Shown one piece after another: positions 51,223-61,142 of a DNA stretch of 64,000 nucleotides. This DNA is from an uncultured Burkholderiales bacterium (GTDB taxonomy: Bacteria > Pseudomonadota > Gammaproteobacteria > Burkholderiales > Burkholderiaceae_C), in contig CAILCI010000012.1 of the NCBI GenBank assembly GCA_903832625.1, forward strand, positions 1-64,000. The letters are read 5' to 3'. The translations under genes were made by a program, and so were the position numbers. The first letter of the stretch is position 1. Each line of letters begins with the position of its first letter. The notes beneath the pieces are model-generated. The model worked only from the letters and a program-made list of their open reading frames with translations, searched no databases and was not told the origin of the DNA.

Positions 51223-52443
51223 TCAGCCAGCGCTCATCCCGTGGCTGTAGAGCCAAGAGACATCCATCAAGCGCTGTCCCGCCAAGCGAAGTCCCAAGTC
51301 GCGTCCCCAACGCATCAAGCCTTGCGCTTGAAAAATTTGCCCATTGCGCAGCGCTCTGGCTTGCACGCGGGCATTGCGTCGCCAGCGCAGTTGTGCAAAT
51401 TGCGCCAAGGCCTCTTGCACATGGGCGGCTGAGGCACTGGCAAGCACGGCTTCAAGCTGCGCGGCGTCTTCAATCGCCATGCCTGCGCCCTGCGCCAAAA
51501 ACGGCAACATGGGGTGGGCTGCATCGCCCACCATCACCAAGCGGCCTTGCGCATGTTGGTGCGCGCTACACATGGGAGGGCGAGCATACAAAGGCCACAA
51601 ACCCCAATTCGGACAGGCCATGAGCAAATCGCGCAAATTGGCGCACGCGCCGCTGAGCGCTGCTTGCACATCGCCACGGATTTGTTCGGGCGTGGCTTGC
51701 GCGTCCCACGTTTTGTGCGTTGCAGCGTTGGCCGCAGGCACTTGGCCATGGGTCAAACACACCACGTTGAGCCACTCGCCCGCTTTGACGGGATAGTGCA
51801 CCACATGCGCCTTGGAGCTCATCCACACCGTCACATCTTGGCTGCGCAAATGCGCAGGCAAATCGGCTTGGCGCACCAAGGAGCGGTAGGCCACATAACC
51901 GGTGAATACGGTGGGCGCATCGTTCAACACTTTGGGGCGCAACTGGCTCCAAACACCGTCTGCCACGACAGCCAGCGCGGCATAGTGGTTGCGCTTTTCG
52001 TTTGCAATGTCGAGTTGAATTTGCAAGCCGTTGTCTTGTTCGTGGATGTTGTCCACATGCATGTCGCAGTGCACGCCCACATGAAGTTCGCGCGCTTTGT
52101 GCATCAAAGCCGCATGCAAATCGGCGCGGTGCACCGTCACATAAGGCGCATCGTATTTGTCTTGCATGGCCTTGCCCAAGCGCAAGCGCGACAACACAGC
52201 GCCGCTGTCCGCGCTTCGCGCCAGCAAATGCTCTGGCGCGCACAAGGTGGGTTGGAGGCTGTCCAACACGCGCCAGCGCTGCAAAATTCGAGTGACATTG
52301 GGCCCGAGTTGTATGCCTGCGCCCACTTCGCCAAACTGCGGGGCTTGCTCAAACAACTGTGCCGTCCAGCCTGCTCGCGCCATGCCCACACCGCAGGCCA
52401 AGCCTGCAATGCCCGCTCCTGCAATCAATCCGTGTTTGTCCAT
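51223..52443 (-). CDS. FAD-dependent aromatic monooxygenase (salicylate/3-hydroxybenzoate hydroxylase-like)
   Basis: 406 residues, group A flavoprotein monooxygenase. N-terminal dinucleotide fold GAGIAGLACGVGMARAG, ADGVWSQLRP (the DG motif) in the middle, and the second FAD motif GDAAHPMLPFLAQGAGMAIED. Likely hydroxylates a phenolic ring using NAD(P)H. ATG 52443 (MDKHG) is chosen over 52458 as the fold begins right after. It is divergent from a Bug-type solute-binding protein, a common pairing in aromatic catabolism of Burkholderiales, but no ring-cleavage gene is near. Confidence 0.87.
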   Translation of the reverse strand: MDKHGLIAGAGIAGLACGVGMARAGWTAQLFEQAPQFGEVGAGIQLGPNVTRILQRWRVLDSLQPTLCAPEHLLARSADSGAVLSRLRLGKAMQDKYDAPYVTVHRADLHAALMHKARELHVGVHCDMHVDNIHEQDNGLQIQLDIANEKRNHYAALAVVADGVWSQLRPKVLNDAPTVFTGYVAYRSLVRQADLPAHLRSQDVTVWMSSKAHVVHYPVKAGEWLNVVCLTHGQVPAANAATHKTWDAQATPEQIRGDVQAALSGACANLRDLLMACPNWGLWPLYARPPMCSAHQHAQGRLVMVGDAAHPMLPFLAQGAGMAIEDAAQLEAVLASASAAHVQEALAQFAQLRWRRNARVQARALRNGQIFQAQGLMRWGRDLGLRLAGQRLMDVSWLYSHGMSAG

Positions 52444-52517
52444 CGGTAGATTGTGCAATGCAAAATCCCGTTTTTTGTGCTTGAATGACTCTTTTCAGCT
52501 AACTTGTGTCTACCGCC

Positions 52518-53489
52518 ATGAAACGCAGATCACTTCTCCAGGCCAGCGCCGCTCTCACTTTGTTGCCCAGCCTTGTGCAGGCCGAAGACAAATACCCCAG
52601 CAAACCCATTATCTGGGTCTGTCCCTACGCCGCAGGCGGTAACGCGGACAGCCGCTCGCGCCAAGTCGCCAAAGCCATGAGCGCGATTTTGGGGCAACCC
52701 ATTGTGGTGGACAACAAAGCCGGCGCAGGCGGCAACATTGGCACCGAAGCCATTGTTCGCGGCAAACCCGACGGCTACACGCTGGGCATGGGCAATTTTG
52801 CGCCCTTGGCCGTCAATCAAGCTTTGTTTAAAAAAATCAACTTCGATCCGCTCACCGACTTGACGCCGATTTGCCTGATTGAGCGCGGCCCCTTGATTTT
52901 GATGGTGCGCAACGACTCGCCCTACAAATCGGTCAAAGACATCGTGGCTGCGGCCAAAGCCGCACCGGGCAAGCTGAGTTACGGCTCCGGTGGCATTGGC
53001 GGCTCGCACCACCTGAGCGCGGCGCTGTTTGAGCACGTTGCTGGCATTGACATGATCCACGCCCCCTACAAAAGCGGCTCAGCCGCTGCCACCGACTTGA
53101 TGGGTGGCCAAGTGCAAATGATGTTTGAGCAAATGTACGCTGCCATGCCCTCCATACAAGGAGGGCGCATGAAGGCCTTGGCCATCACCAGCAAAAAACG
53201 CTCGCCCTTGCTGCCCGACTTGCCCACCATGGCCGAACAAGGCTATCCCGATGTGGAAGTGCTCAACTGGCAAGGCGTGGTCGGCCCCAAAGGCATGGCG
53301 CCTGGCTTGGTCAAACAACTCAACGCTGTGTGCAACCAAGCCCTGCAAATGGCTGAGGTGAAAGACAAAATCTTGAGCCAAGGCAACGAAGTCGGCGGTG
53401 GAACACCCGAACAATTTGCCGCTTTGATTGCCCGAGAAGCCCCACGCTGGGCAAAAGTTGTGAAAGACGCGAAAATGGAGGCTGAATAA
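52518..53489 (+). CDS. Bug-family tripartite tricarboxylate transporter solute-binding protein
   Basis: 323-residue periplasmic protein. Signal peptide MKRRSLLQASAALTLLPSLVQA, then YPSKPIIWVCPYAAGGNADSRSR, where Bug proteins bind the ligand carboxylate, and VVDNKAGAGGNIGTEAIVRGKPDGYTLG, a Bug hallmark. The ATG at 52518 is preferred over GTG 52506 as it gives a normal signal peptide. Membrane partners TctA/TctB are absent here, as usual for orphan Bug genes. Ligand unknown. Confidence 0.92.
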   Translation: MKRRSLLQASAALTLLPSLVQAEDKYPSKPIIWVCPYAAGGNADSRSRQVAKAMSAILGQPIVVDNKAGAGGNIGTEAIVRGKPDGYTLGMGNFAPLAVNQALFKKINFDPLTDLTPICLIERGPLILMVRNDSPYKSVKDIVAAAKAAPGKLSYGSGGIGGSHHLSAALFEHVAGIDMIHAPYKSGSAAATDLMGGQVQMMFEQMYAAMPSIQGGRMKALAITSKKRSPLLPDLPTMAEQGYPDVEVLNWQGVVGPKGMAPGLVKQLNAVCNQALQMAEVKDKILSQGNEVGGGTPEQFAALIAREAPRWAKVVKDAKMEAE

Positions 53490-53509
53490 GCTTTCAATAC
53501 ATTTCACCT

Positions 53510-54892
53510 ATGACCACCAAAGCCCCCGAATTGCTGTTGCCCGCTGGCTCGCTCGACAAGATGCGCGCCGCCTACGACTTCGGCGCAGACGCCATTTACG
53601 CAGGGCAACCACGCTACAGTTTGCGCGCGCGCAACAACGATTTCCGCTTAGAGCAAATCGGCATCGGCATTGCCGAAGCGCACGCACGGGGCAAAAAATT
53701 CTTTGTCACCAGCAACTTGCTGCCGCACAACGACAAGGTGCGCACCTACATGCGCGACATTGAACCCGTGATCGCCATGAAACCCGACGGCATCATCATG
53801 GCCGATCCCGGCCTGATCATGATGGTGCGCGAAAAATGGCCAGAGGTGCCCATTCACATGTCGGTCCAGGCCAACACGGTCAACTGGGCAGCGGTCAAGT
53901 TTTGGCAAAAAGTGGGCGTGACGCGCATTATTTTGTCGCGTGAACTGAGCTTGGACGAAATCGAGAAAATCCGCCAAGAATGCCCCGACATGGAGTTGGA
54001 GGTGTTTGTCCACGGTGCGCTGTGCATTGCCTATTCGGGTCGCTGTTTGCTGTCGGGCTACTTCAACCGCCGCGACCCCAACCAAGGCACCTGCACCAAC
54101 GCCTGCCGCTGGAACTACAGCACCCAAGAAGGCTCGGAAGAAAACGATGCCGGCGAAGTCCAGCCCATCAAAATGGAGAAAGACTTCAGCTTCGAGGCCG
54201 AACGTGAAAGCGCCGAGAAAAGCTTCTCCGCCACGGGCGATGGCCAACGCCACCCCGCTGCCGACAAGGTCTACCTGATCGAAGAAGCAGGTCGCCCCGG
54301 CCAGCTCATGCCCATCATGGAAGACGAGCACGGCACCTACATCATGAACAGCAAAGACCTGCGCGCGGTCGAGTTGGTCGAAAAACTGGTCAAGATTGGC
54401 GTCGATTCACTCAAGATCGAAGGCCGCACCAAAAGCCTGTACTACGTCAGCCGCACCGCGCAGGTGTACCGTCGCGCCATTGACGACGCGGTGGCGGGTC
54501 GCCCGTTCAACCCCGAACTCATCACCGAGTTGGAGGGTTTGTCCAACCGTGGCTACACCACGGGCTTTTTGGAACGCCGCCCTTCGCAAAGCTACCAAAA
54601 CTACGAAACCGGCAGCTCTGCCGCGCACCGTAGCCAGTTTGTGGGCGAAGTCAAAACCATCCGCGACGGCTGGGCAGAGGTCGAAGCCAAAAACAAATTC
54701 TCGGTCGGCGACACGCTTGAGATCATCCATCCCAGCGGCAACCAACTGGTCAAGCTGGAGCAGATGAAAAACTTGGAGGGCCAAGAGATTTCAGTGGCCT
54801 CGGGCAGCCCCATTCGCGTGTGGATTCCATTCCCGCATGCAGATGGCGCAAACCAAGCCTTGATCTCGCGTTTGCTCTTGGCTGAAGCTTAA
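53510..54892 (+). CDS. trhP: tRNA 5-hydroxyuridine synthase TrhP (peptidase U32 family, YegQ)
   Basis: 460 residues. The U32 signature is present: EVFVHGALCIAYSGRCLLSGYFNRRDPNQGTCTNACRW, with cysteines that probably bind an iron-sulfur cluster; a C-terminal beta domain follows (GSSAAHRSQFVGEV). YegQ/TrhP makes 5-hydroxyuridine at tRNA position 34 with prephenate-dependent chemistry. Earlier annotation as a collagenase-type peptidase is historic. It starts 20 bases after the Bug gene; functional linkage is unlikely. Confidence 0.9.
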   Translation: MTTKAPELLLPAGSLDKMRAAYDFGADAIYAGQPRYSLRARNNDFRLEQIGIGIAEAHARGKKFFVTSNLLPHNDKVRTYMRDIEPVIAMKPDGIIMADPGLIMMVREKWPEVPIHMSVQANTVNWAAVKFWQKVGVTRIILSRELSLDEIEKIRQECPDMELEVFVHGALCIAYSGRCLLSGYFNRRDPNQGTCTNACRWNYSTQEGSEENDAGEVQPIKMEKDFSFEAERESAEKSFSATGDGQRHPAADKVYLIEEAGRPGQLMPIMEDEHGTYIMNSKDLRAVELVEKLVKIGVDSLKIEGRTKSLYYVSRTAQVYRRAIDDAVAGRPFNPELITELEGLSNRGYTTGFLERRPSQSYQNYETGSSAAHRSQFVGEVKTIRDGWAEVEAKNKFSVGDTLEIIHPSGNQLVKLEQMKNLEGQEISVASGSPIRVWIPFPHADGANQALISRLLLAEA

Positions 54893-54978
54893 TTTTTTAT
54901 AGAAATTAAATCCCCATAGGCCAAAAGAGTTCAAAATCCGCTTTCTTTCATTCATATGCGTCAGAGAAAGCGGGCACC

Positions 54979-55659
54979 ATGTACAAACTCTTCATCGCCA
55001 ACAAAAATTACTCGTCTTGGTCACTGCGTCCTTGGGTGTTGATGAAGACGCTGGGGCTGGCATTTGAAGAGGTGTTATTGCCTTTCCAAGCTGCCCAAGC
55101 CCCGCAATTTGGCGCCGTTTCTCCCACAGGACGCGTGCCTTGCTTGCAAGACGGACAACGCTTGGTGTGGGACAGCTTGGCCATGACCGAATACTTGGCC
55201 GAGCGCCATGCAGGCGTTTGGCCGCAAGACGAAGACGCGCGCGCATTTGCCCGCTGCGCCGCAGCAGAAATGCATTCAGGCTTTGCCGCCTTGCGCAGCC
55301 ACTGCGGTATGAACTGCGCCGTGCGCGTCACGCTACGCGAAGTCCCCACCAGCGTTCAGGCCGATTTGGCGCGCATCGATGCGTTATGGACGGAAGGTTT
55401 GAAGCGCTTTGGCGGGCCTTTCTTGGCGGGCAAGCGCTTCAGCGCGGCGGATGCTTTTTTTGCGCCAGTGGCTTTTCGCATTCAGACCTTTGAGTTGCAA
55501 CTCTCCGAAACCAGCCAACGCTATGCGCAAAACCTGATCATGCAGCCCGCCATGATGGACTGGTACCAACAAGCCTTGGCCGAGGCTTGGCGAGATGAGC
55601 CACACGAAGCACATGCGAAAAGTGTGGCTGCTGTGTTTCACGATCTGCGTGTTGCTTAA
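54979..55659 (+). CDS. Glutathione S-transferase
   Basis: 226 residues. The thioredoxin-like N-terminal domain begins YKLFIANKNYSSWSLRPWVLMKTLG with an active-site Ser in NYSSWS and has the cis-proline and glutathione motif GRVPCLQDGQRLVWDSLAMTEYLAE; a helical C-terminal domain ends near residue 215. The NKNYSSWSLRPW form is typical of a YfcF/beta-like group found in Burkholderiales. Substrate unknown. Convergent with the phosphodiesterase gene, 13 bases apart. Confidence 0.9.
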   Translation: MYKLFIANKNYSSWSLRPWVLMKTLGLAFEEVLLPFQAAQAPQFGAVSPTGRVPCLQDGQRLVWDSLAMTEYLAERHAGVWPQDEDARAFARCAAAEMHSGFAALRSHCGMNCAVRVTLREVPTSVQADLARIDALWTEGLKRFGGPFLAGKRFSAADAFFAPVAFRIQTFELQLSETSQRYAQNLIMQPAMMDWYQQALAEAWRDEPHEAHAKSVAAVFHDLRVA

Positions 55660-55672
55660 CCAGAGCGGGGCT

Positions 55673-56905
55673 TTATTGATTCGCGATAAACATCCGCCGC
55701 GCTTGCAGTGCTGTGTCGGCGTAATCTGAAAACACGCCGTCTACGCCTAGTTCAAAAAATAATCTGTACTCGTTGACAGGATTGTTTTCAAAATTGGCTG
55801 CCAAAAACCGCGGCTCGTTTCTGAAGGTGTAAGCATGAACCAGCAAACCCGCTTTGTGTGCGTCGGCGATGACTGTTGAGGGCTTGATGATCGCCATATC
55901 ACGCTGGTCAATTTTTTGATCCCCATTGGCGTCTAGTGCTTGGCCTGCACCATTAATTTTGAGTGCTTGCCAACTTACCAAATAAGGCTTCCACGGGCCA
56001 ATGCCGTCAGCAAAGGTTTTGATTTCCTTCAAACCTTGCGGGGTAAGCATGTCCGCATAGGTGCGAGGGTCGTCGGCGCGTTCAAAGTCGTAAGGTCGCG
56101 GGGCGTCGATGCTGCCGTCTGCTCGCACCGCTGTCCCGTCAAGCAAATACACCAGTTTGTTAGGTGTGATGCTGCGCAACAACTTTAAATTGGCGGATTC
56201 AAACGACTGAATAAAGACTGGCGCGTCCTTGCGCTTGAGTTTGAATTTATCCAACATAGACACCAAGGGCTGCTCCAGCGCGAGACCCAACTGTTGGTGG
56301 TAAATCGGATGCTTGGTTTCTGGATACACGCCAATCTCGCGTCCCAAAGCTTTTGATTTTTGTTCGCGCAGTGCCAAGATTTCTTCAAACGTGGGGATTT
56401 GATACACACCGTTGTAGGCCGATGCCCGGTCTGGCATGGGCTGAATGGCGCGCAAGGTTTTGATTTCAGCCAAAGTGAAGTCTGAGGCAAACCAACCCTC
56501 TTCTTCACGGCCATCGACCACGGCTTTGCGTTTGCGGTTCGCAAACTCGGGGTGGCTGGCCACATCGGTCGTTTCTTTCAAGTTGGGTTCGTGGCGGGCA
56601 ATCAAGACACCGTCTTGGGTAGAAACCAAATCGGGTTCGATGAAGTCTGCGCCAGCGTCGATGGCTCTGGCGTAACCCGCCAAGGTGTGATCAGGCAAAT
56701 AGCCGGGCGAGCCTCGGTGTGCAATGACCAAAGGGGCTTGGCCGTTGAGCGTGGCAAACACAGCGCCAGTTGCAGGGCTTTTACGGTCTACGTTTTTCGC
56801 CCCTGCTTTGAGCGCCTCATTCCCGACATCTTTTGCATTGACCGCAATTGAAACACTGCCCAGCGCCAGCACAGCTAACGCGACCCAAAGTTTTTGCTTG
56901 TTCAC
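55673..56905 (-). CDS. glpQ: Periplasmic glycerophosphodiester phosphodiesterase
   Basis: 410 residues with a signal peptide (1-24, ending VNA). The GDPD barrel shows [34 protein letters not shown] with catalytic His and Glu-X-Asp, then [13 protein letters not shown], and ends with [11 protein letters not shown]. Longer than the E. coli GlpQ (358), with extra loops in the middle. It hydrolyses deacylated phospholipids to glycerol-3-phosphate. No glpT transporter is adjacent. Confidence 0.9.
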   Translation of the reverse strand: MNKQKLWVALAVLALGSVSIAVNAKDVGNEALKAGAKNVDRKSPATGAVFATLNGQAPLVIAHRGSPGYLPDHTLAGYARAIDAGADFIEPDLVSTQDGVLIARHEPNLKETTDVASHPEFANRKRKAVVDGREEEGWFASDFTLAEIKTLRAIQPMPDRASAYNGVYQIPTFEEILALREQKSKALGREIGVYPETKHPIYHQQLGLALEQPLVSMLDKFKLKRKDAPVFIQSFESANLKLLRSITPNKLVYLLDGTAVRADGSIDAPRPYDFERADDPRTYADMLTPQGLKEIKTFADGIGPWKPYLVSWQALKINGAGQALDANGDQKIDQRDMAIIKPSTVIADAHKAGLLVHAYTFRNEPRFLAANFENNPVNEYRLFFELGVDGVFSDYADTALQARRMFIANQ

Positions 56906-56984
56906 AGACCACCTCTTTCAAAAAAACATGACGCAAAGAAAATTCAGTTTGTCACACTTTTGTTTTAGAAATATGTCAGAAAAT

Positions 56985-57012
56985 CAAAAAAAAACGGCCT
57001 TTGAAAAGGCCG
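56985..57012 (-). terminator. Intrinsic terminator after acnB
   Basis: On the minus strand CGGCCTTT (57012-57005) pairs with AAAGGCCG (57002-56995), followed by nine T. It lies 27 bases after the acnB stop and ends the mdh-to-acnB transcript. Confidence 0.85.
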
Positions 57013-57038
57013 ATTTTCATTCAAGCTGAAACTTGAAA

Positions 57039-59630
57039 TTAAGCAGTCACACCCTTGGCAGTGTCTGCGTATTCTTCGATTTTGTCGAAGTTCAGGTATT
57101 GGTAAATCTTGTCAGAGTCTTTGGTGACTGCGCCAATTTCTGCCAAGTACTCGGCCACGGTGGGAATGCGACCCAGCTTAGAACAGACCGCCACCAACTC
57201 GGCTGAGCCCAAGAACACGTTGGTGTTTTTGCCTAAACGGTTGGGGAAGTTGCGAGTCGAAGTGGAGATGGCTGTGCTGCCTTCTTTGATCTGCGCTTGG
57301 TTGCCCATGCACAAAGAACAGCCAGGCATTTCCATGCGTGCACCCGCACCGCCCAAAGTGGCGTAATAGCCTTCTTTGGTCAGCTCAGCGGCGTCCATTT
57401 TGGTGGGTGGAGCAATCCACAAACGCACGGGAATGTCTTTTTTGCCTTCGAGCAATTTGCCCGCAGCGCGGAAGTGACCAATGTTGGTCATGCAAGAACC
57501 AATGAAGGACTCATCAATCTTGGTGCCCGAGACTTCAGACATGAATTTCGCGTCATCCGGATCGTTGGGGCAGCAGACGATGGGTTCTTTGATGTCCGCC
57601 AAATCGATGTCAATGACGGCTGCGTACTCAGCGTCTTTGTCAGCTTCGAGCAGATTGGGCTGCGCCAACCAGGCCTCCACTTTTTCGATACGACGTTGCA
57701 AAGTGCGGGCATCGGCATAGCCGTTTGCGATCATGTTTTTCATCAACACCACGTTGGAAGTGAGGTACTCCTTGATGGGCGCTTCATTGAGCTTGATGGT
57801 GCAACCTGCGGCAGAACGTTCGGCTGAGGCGTCAGACAATTCAAACGCTTGTTCAACCTTGAGGTCTGGCAAACCTTCGATTTCCAAAATGCGGCCAGAA
57901 AACACGTTTTTCTTACCTTGTTTGGCCACGGTCAACAAGCCCGCTTTGATGGCGTAGAGCGGAATGGCGTGAACCAAGTCGCGCAATGTGACGCCGGGCT
58001 GCATTTTGCCTTTGAAACGGACCAACACGGATTCAGGCATGTCCAAAGGCATCACGCCTGTGGCCGCGCCAAATGCCACCAAACCAGAACCTGCGGGGAA
58101 GCTGATGCCGATAGGGAAACGTGTGTGGCTATCGCCGCCCGTGCCCACGGTGTCGGGCAAGAGCAAACGGTTCAACCAAGAGTGAATCACGCCGTCGCCG
58201 GGGCGCAATGCCACGCCGCCACGGTTGCTCATGAATGAGGGCAGTTCGTGGTGCATTTTCACGTCGACGGGCTTGGGATAGGCGGCTGTGTGGCAGAAGG
58301 ACTGCATCACCAAATCGGCGGAGAAGCCCAAGCAGGCCAAGTCTTTCAACTCGTCGCGGGTCATGGGGCCGGTGGTGTCTTGCGAGCCAACGGTGGTCAT
58401 TTTGGGTTCGCAATAAGTGCCGGGGCGAACGCCCTTGCCTTCTGGCAAACCGCAGGCGCGACCGACCATTTTTTGTGCCAGCGTGAAGCCTTTGCTGCTG
58501 TCTTTGGGGGGCAAAGGCAGGCGGAACAAGGTCGAGGCAGGCAAGCCCAAGAATTCACGGGCTTTGCCAGTGAGTGAGCGCCCAATGATCAGATTGATAC
58601 GGCCACCGGCGCGCACTTCGTCCAAGAGCACATCGCTTTTGAGTTTGAACTCAGCCACGGTTGCGCCGGCTTTGGTGACTTTGCCGTCGTAGGGCAAGAC
58701 TTCAATCACGTCGCCCATTTCGAGTTTGGACACATCGACTTCGATGGGCAAAGAACCTGAGTCTTCTTGCGTGTTAAAGAAAATGGGGGCAATTTTGCCG
58801 CCCAAAGTCACGCCGCCAAAACGTTTGTTGGGGACAAAAGGAATGTCTTGTCCTGTTGCCCAAATCACGCTGTTGGTAGCCGATTTGCGGCTTGAACCTG
58901 TGCCGACCACATCGCCCACATAGGCAACCAAATGGCCTTTTTTCTTCAGGTCTTCAATGAACTGCATGGGGCCGCGCTTGCCGTCTTCTTCGGGCTTGAA
59001 GGCCGCGTCGGGACGGGTGTTTTTGAGCATCGCCAAATAGTGCATGGGAATGTCAGGGCGAGTCGTGGCGTCGGGTGCGGGCGACAAGTCGTCGGTATTG
59101 GTCTCGCCCGGCACTTTGAAGACGGTCACGGTAATGGACTTAGGCACTTCGGGTCGGGTGGTGAACCACTCGGCGTCGGCCCAGCTTTGCATGACTTCTT
59201 TGGCTTTGGCGTTACCGGCTTTGCATTTTTCGGCCACGTCGTGGAAGGCGTCAAACATCAACAAGGTTTTCTTGAGGCCTTCGGCAGCCACGGCGGCGAC
59301 ATCGGCATGGTCGAGCAAATCGATCAAGGGCTTGACGTTGTAGCCGCCCACCATCGTGCCCAACAGCTCAGTGGCTTTGGCTTTGGAGATTAAAGAAGTG
59401 CTGACATCGCCATGCGCCACAGCCGATAAGAACGAAGCCTTGACTTTGGCTGCATCGTCCACGCCAGGCGGCACGCGGTGGGTGATGAGGTCGAGCAAAA
59501 ACGCCTCTTCGCCTTTGGGTGGGTTTTTGATCAACTCGATCAAATCGGCGACTTGCTTGGCGTCCAAGGCGAGGGGCGGAATACCCAGCGCAGCGCGCTC
59601 GGCAACATGGTCACGGTAGGCTTTCAACAT
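57039..59630 (-). CDS. acnB: Bifunctional aconitate hydratase 2 / 2-methylisocitrate dehydratase
   Basis: 863 residues, AcnB architecture: N-terminal HEAT-like domain (about 1-160), swivelling domain, then the 4Fe-4S catalytic core. Cluster ligands are in [29 protein letters not shown] and [11 protein letters not shown]. Converts citrate to isocitrate in the TCA cycle and may also act on 2-methylaconitate. Last gene of the mdh-CitE-like-hypothetical-acnB block; the 32-base gap upstream has GGAG before the ATG. Confidence 0.97.
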   Translation of the reverse strand: MLKAYRDHVAERAALGIPPLALDAKQVADLIELIKNPPKGEEAFLLDLITHRVPPGVDDAAKVKASFLSAVAHGDVSTSLISKAKATELLGTMVGGYNVKPLIDLLDHADVAAVAAEGLKKTLLMFDAFHDVAEKCKAGNAKAKEVMQSWADAEWFTTRPEVPKSITVTVFKVPGETNTDDLSPAPDATTRPDIPMHYLAMLKNTRPDAAFKPEEDGKRGPMQFIEDLKKKGHLVAYVGDVVGTGSSRKSATNSVIWATGQDIPFVPNKRFGGVTLGGKIAPIFFNTQEDSGSLPIEVDVSKLEMGDVIEVLPYDGKVTKAGATVAEFKLKSDVLLDEVRAGGRINLIIGRSLTGKAREFLGLPASTLFRLPLPPKDSSKGFTLAQKMVGRACGLPEGKGVRPGTYCEPKMTTVGSQDTTGPMTRDELKDLACLGFSADLVMQSFCHTAAYPKPVDVKMHHELPSFMSNRGGVALRPGDGVIHSWLNRLLLPDTVGTGGDSHTRFPIGISFPAGSGLVAFGAATGVMPLDMPESVLVRFKGKMQPGVTLRDLVHAIPLYAIKAGLLTVAKQGKKNVFSGRILEIEGLPDLKVEQAFELSDASAERSAAGCTIKLNEAPIKEYLTSNVVLMKNMIANGYADARTLQRRIEKVEAWLAQPNLLEADKDAEYAAVIDIDLADIKEPIVCCPNDPDDAKFMSEVSGTKIDESFIGSCMTNIGHFRAAGKLLEGKKDIPVRLWIAPPTKMDAAELTKEGYYATLGGAGARMEMPGCSLCMGNQAQIKEGSTAISTSTRNFPNRLGKNTNVFLGSAELVAVCSKLGRIPTVAEYLAEIGAVTKDSDKIYQYLNFDKIEEYADTAKGVTA

Positions 59631-59662
59631 TGTTTTCTCCTGTCAATCAAATAAATCGGGGC

Positions 59663-60052
59663 TTACTTTTTGGCCAACTCGGGGGCATCAAGCAAGGACT
59701 TGGGGGGCGCGAGTTTCATAGACTCAGAAACTGCAACTTGTTCGGGGCTTTGGCAAGCATCTGCCATGCGTTGGCCGAGTTTGGCGTTCAACAACATGGA
59801 TTTGTTGGGCAATTGAATCCACACCGCGCCATCTAAGTTGTCTTCGAGACGCACAGCACCGGTGGACGTAGCAACGGGGTGCATGTGGAAGGTGACTTTT
59901 TTGATTTGCACCAAAAAATCGCCCGCATGTTGCACGTCGGGCGTGACGGTGACGACTTTGCCCAATTCGCATGGCATGTAGCCAATTTGCACACCTTGTG
60001 CCCAAGCAGGCAAGGCGCAGATCAGAGCAGCGCAGCAAAGCAATTCACGCAT
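59663..60052 (-). CDS. Conserved secreted protein of unknown function in the TCA block
   Basis: 129 residues with a clear signal peptide (MRELLCCAALICALPAWAQ), so periplasmic. The mature part has no recognised domain; it contains two Cys (MPCELGK and DACQSPEQ) that could form a disulfide. It begins within the last codons of the CitE-like gene (eight-base overlap) and ends 32 bases before acnB, an arrangement I recall from other Comamonadaceae. The role is unknown. A longer upstream frame would lack the signal peptide at its start and overlap the lyase gene. Confidence 0.75.
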   Translation of the reverse strand: MRELLCCAALICALPAWAQGVQIGYMPCELGKVVTVTPDVQHAGDFLVQIKKVTFHMHPVATSTGAVRLEDNLDGAVWIQLPNKSMLLNAKLGQRMADACQSPEQVAVSESMKLAPPKSLLDAPELAKK

Positions 60053-61118
60053 GGGTAGCTCCTTGATGATTCTCAAAGAATATCCTGACCTCAGCGGGTA
60101 GTGTGCGCCCTGTATGGTGTGCGCGTTGAAGTACCTGCCAAAAAAACCTGTAGCTGGCACGGTCATGCAACTGGCCGTTGTGGCTGATCGGGGCCCAATG
60201 CGCCGCAATTGCCGCCAAAACAATCGTGCTGGCGATTTCGATTTCAGCCTCGTTGGGCGCAAATGCCTCCAAGATAGGCCGAATTTGCGACGGATGAATG
60301 CTCCACATGCGGGTAAAGCCAAATTCACGCGCAGCCCGCAGCGCGGCGGCTCGAATGGCTTGCACATCGCTGAACTCGGTCACCACGCAATGCGAAGGGA
60401 CTTTGCCGTGGGCGTGACAGGCGCTGGCAATGGCCAACTTGGCACGCACCACCAGCGGATGGGCAAATTGCCCCAGCGGAAGGTTCACGCCATTGCCCAT
60501 GCCTTCGGCTGGAATCGCGCCACCATGGGCTGAGACAAAATCCATCAAACCAAAGCTCAAGGACTGCACTCGCGGATGCGCTGCAATGTCAAAAGCGCGG
60601 TGAACTGCGGCAGGTGACTCGATGAGCACATGCAGCGGCAAGTCTTTGGCGCCTGCGTGCTTGAGGGCTTGCACGGCCTGATCGACATCGGCGACAGACT
60701 CAACCTTGGGAATCATGAGGTGGGACAAACGCGAACCGGCGCGGCCTGCGATGGTGGCCATGTCGGCTTGAAAAGCGGGATGATCGACCGGATGCACACG
60801 CACGGCCACACGGGCTTGCGGGTCTGCATCGAGAGCCAGCTCAGTCACCAGCGCGGCATGATCGGCTTCGCCGCCAACGGGCGCGCCGTCTTCGCAATCT
60901 AAGGTGACGTCAAACACGCAGGTGCCAAATTCTTGGGTCATCTCGGTTTGCAATTGCAAGCTCTTGCGCATTCGAATTTCGACGCCGCTGTAGTGGTCAC
61001 ACACCGGCAGCAGCGCGCCAGACGCTTGCGCGCCCAGCAACACATCGCGTGGATGCACGCCAGCCAGCCCAGTGCCTTGCGGGGTGGGGACACCCGGGGC
61101 GTGGGCTGAGGTGTTCAT
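60045..61118 (-). CDS. CitE-like HpcH/HpaI-family CoA-ester lyase
   Basis: 357 residues. TIM-barrel lyase related to the citrate lyase beta subunit and malyl-CoA lyase: FDVTLDCEDGAPVGGEADHA supplies the metal-binding acidic residues, VRVHPVDHPAF the Arg, and LIESPAAVHRAFDIAAHPRVQSLSFGLMDF the Glu. The C-terminal IHPSQIRPILEAFAPNEAEI is typical. No citrate lyase alpha or gamma subunit is present, so a stand-alone malyl-, citramalyl- or methylmalyl-CoA lyase is more likely. ATG 61118 (MNTSAHA) is used; an alternative starts 21 bases upstream. 24 bases from mdh. Confidence 0.82.
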   Translation of the reverse strand: MNTSAHAPGVPTPQGTGLAGVHPRDVLLGAQASGALLPVCDHYSGVEIRMRKSLQLQTEMTQEFGTCVFDVTLDCEDGAPVGGEADHAALVTELALDADPQARVAVRVHPVDHPAFQADMATIAGRAGSRLSHLMIPKVESVADVDQAVQALKHAGAKDLPLHVLIESPAAVHRAFDIAAHPRVQSLSFGLMDFVSAHGGAIPAEGMGNGVNLPLGQFAHPLVVRAKLAIASACHAHGKVPSHCVVTEFSDVQAIRAAALRAAREFGFTRMWSIHPSQIRPILEAFAPNEAEIEIASTIVLAAIAAHWAPISHNGQLHDRASYRFFWQVLQRAHHTGRTLPAEVRIFFENHQGATHA

Positions 61119-61142
61119 GCTGGCGTGGTTCCTGCTCAAAAA

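Noticed and set aside
53510-54892. Annotation of the U32 protein as a secreted collagenase
   Set aside because: No signal peptide is present, and the cysteine-rich signature matches the tRNA-hydroxylating TrhP/YegQ group.
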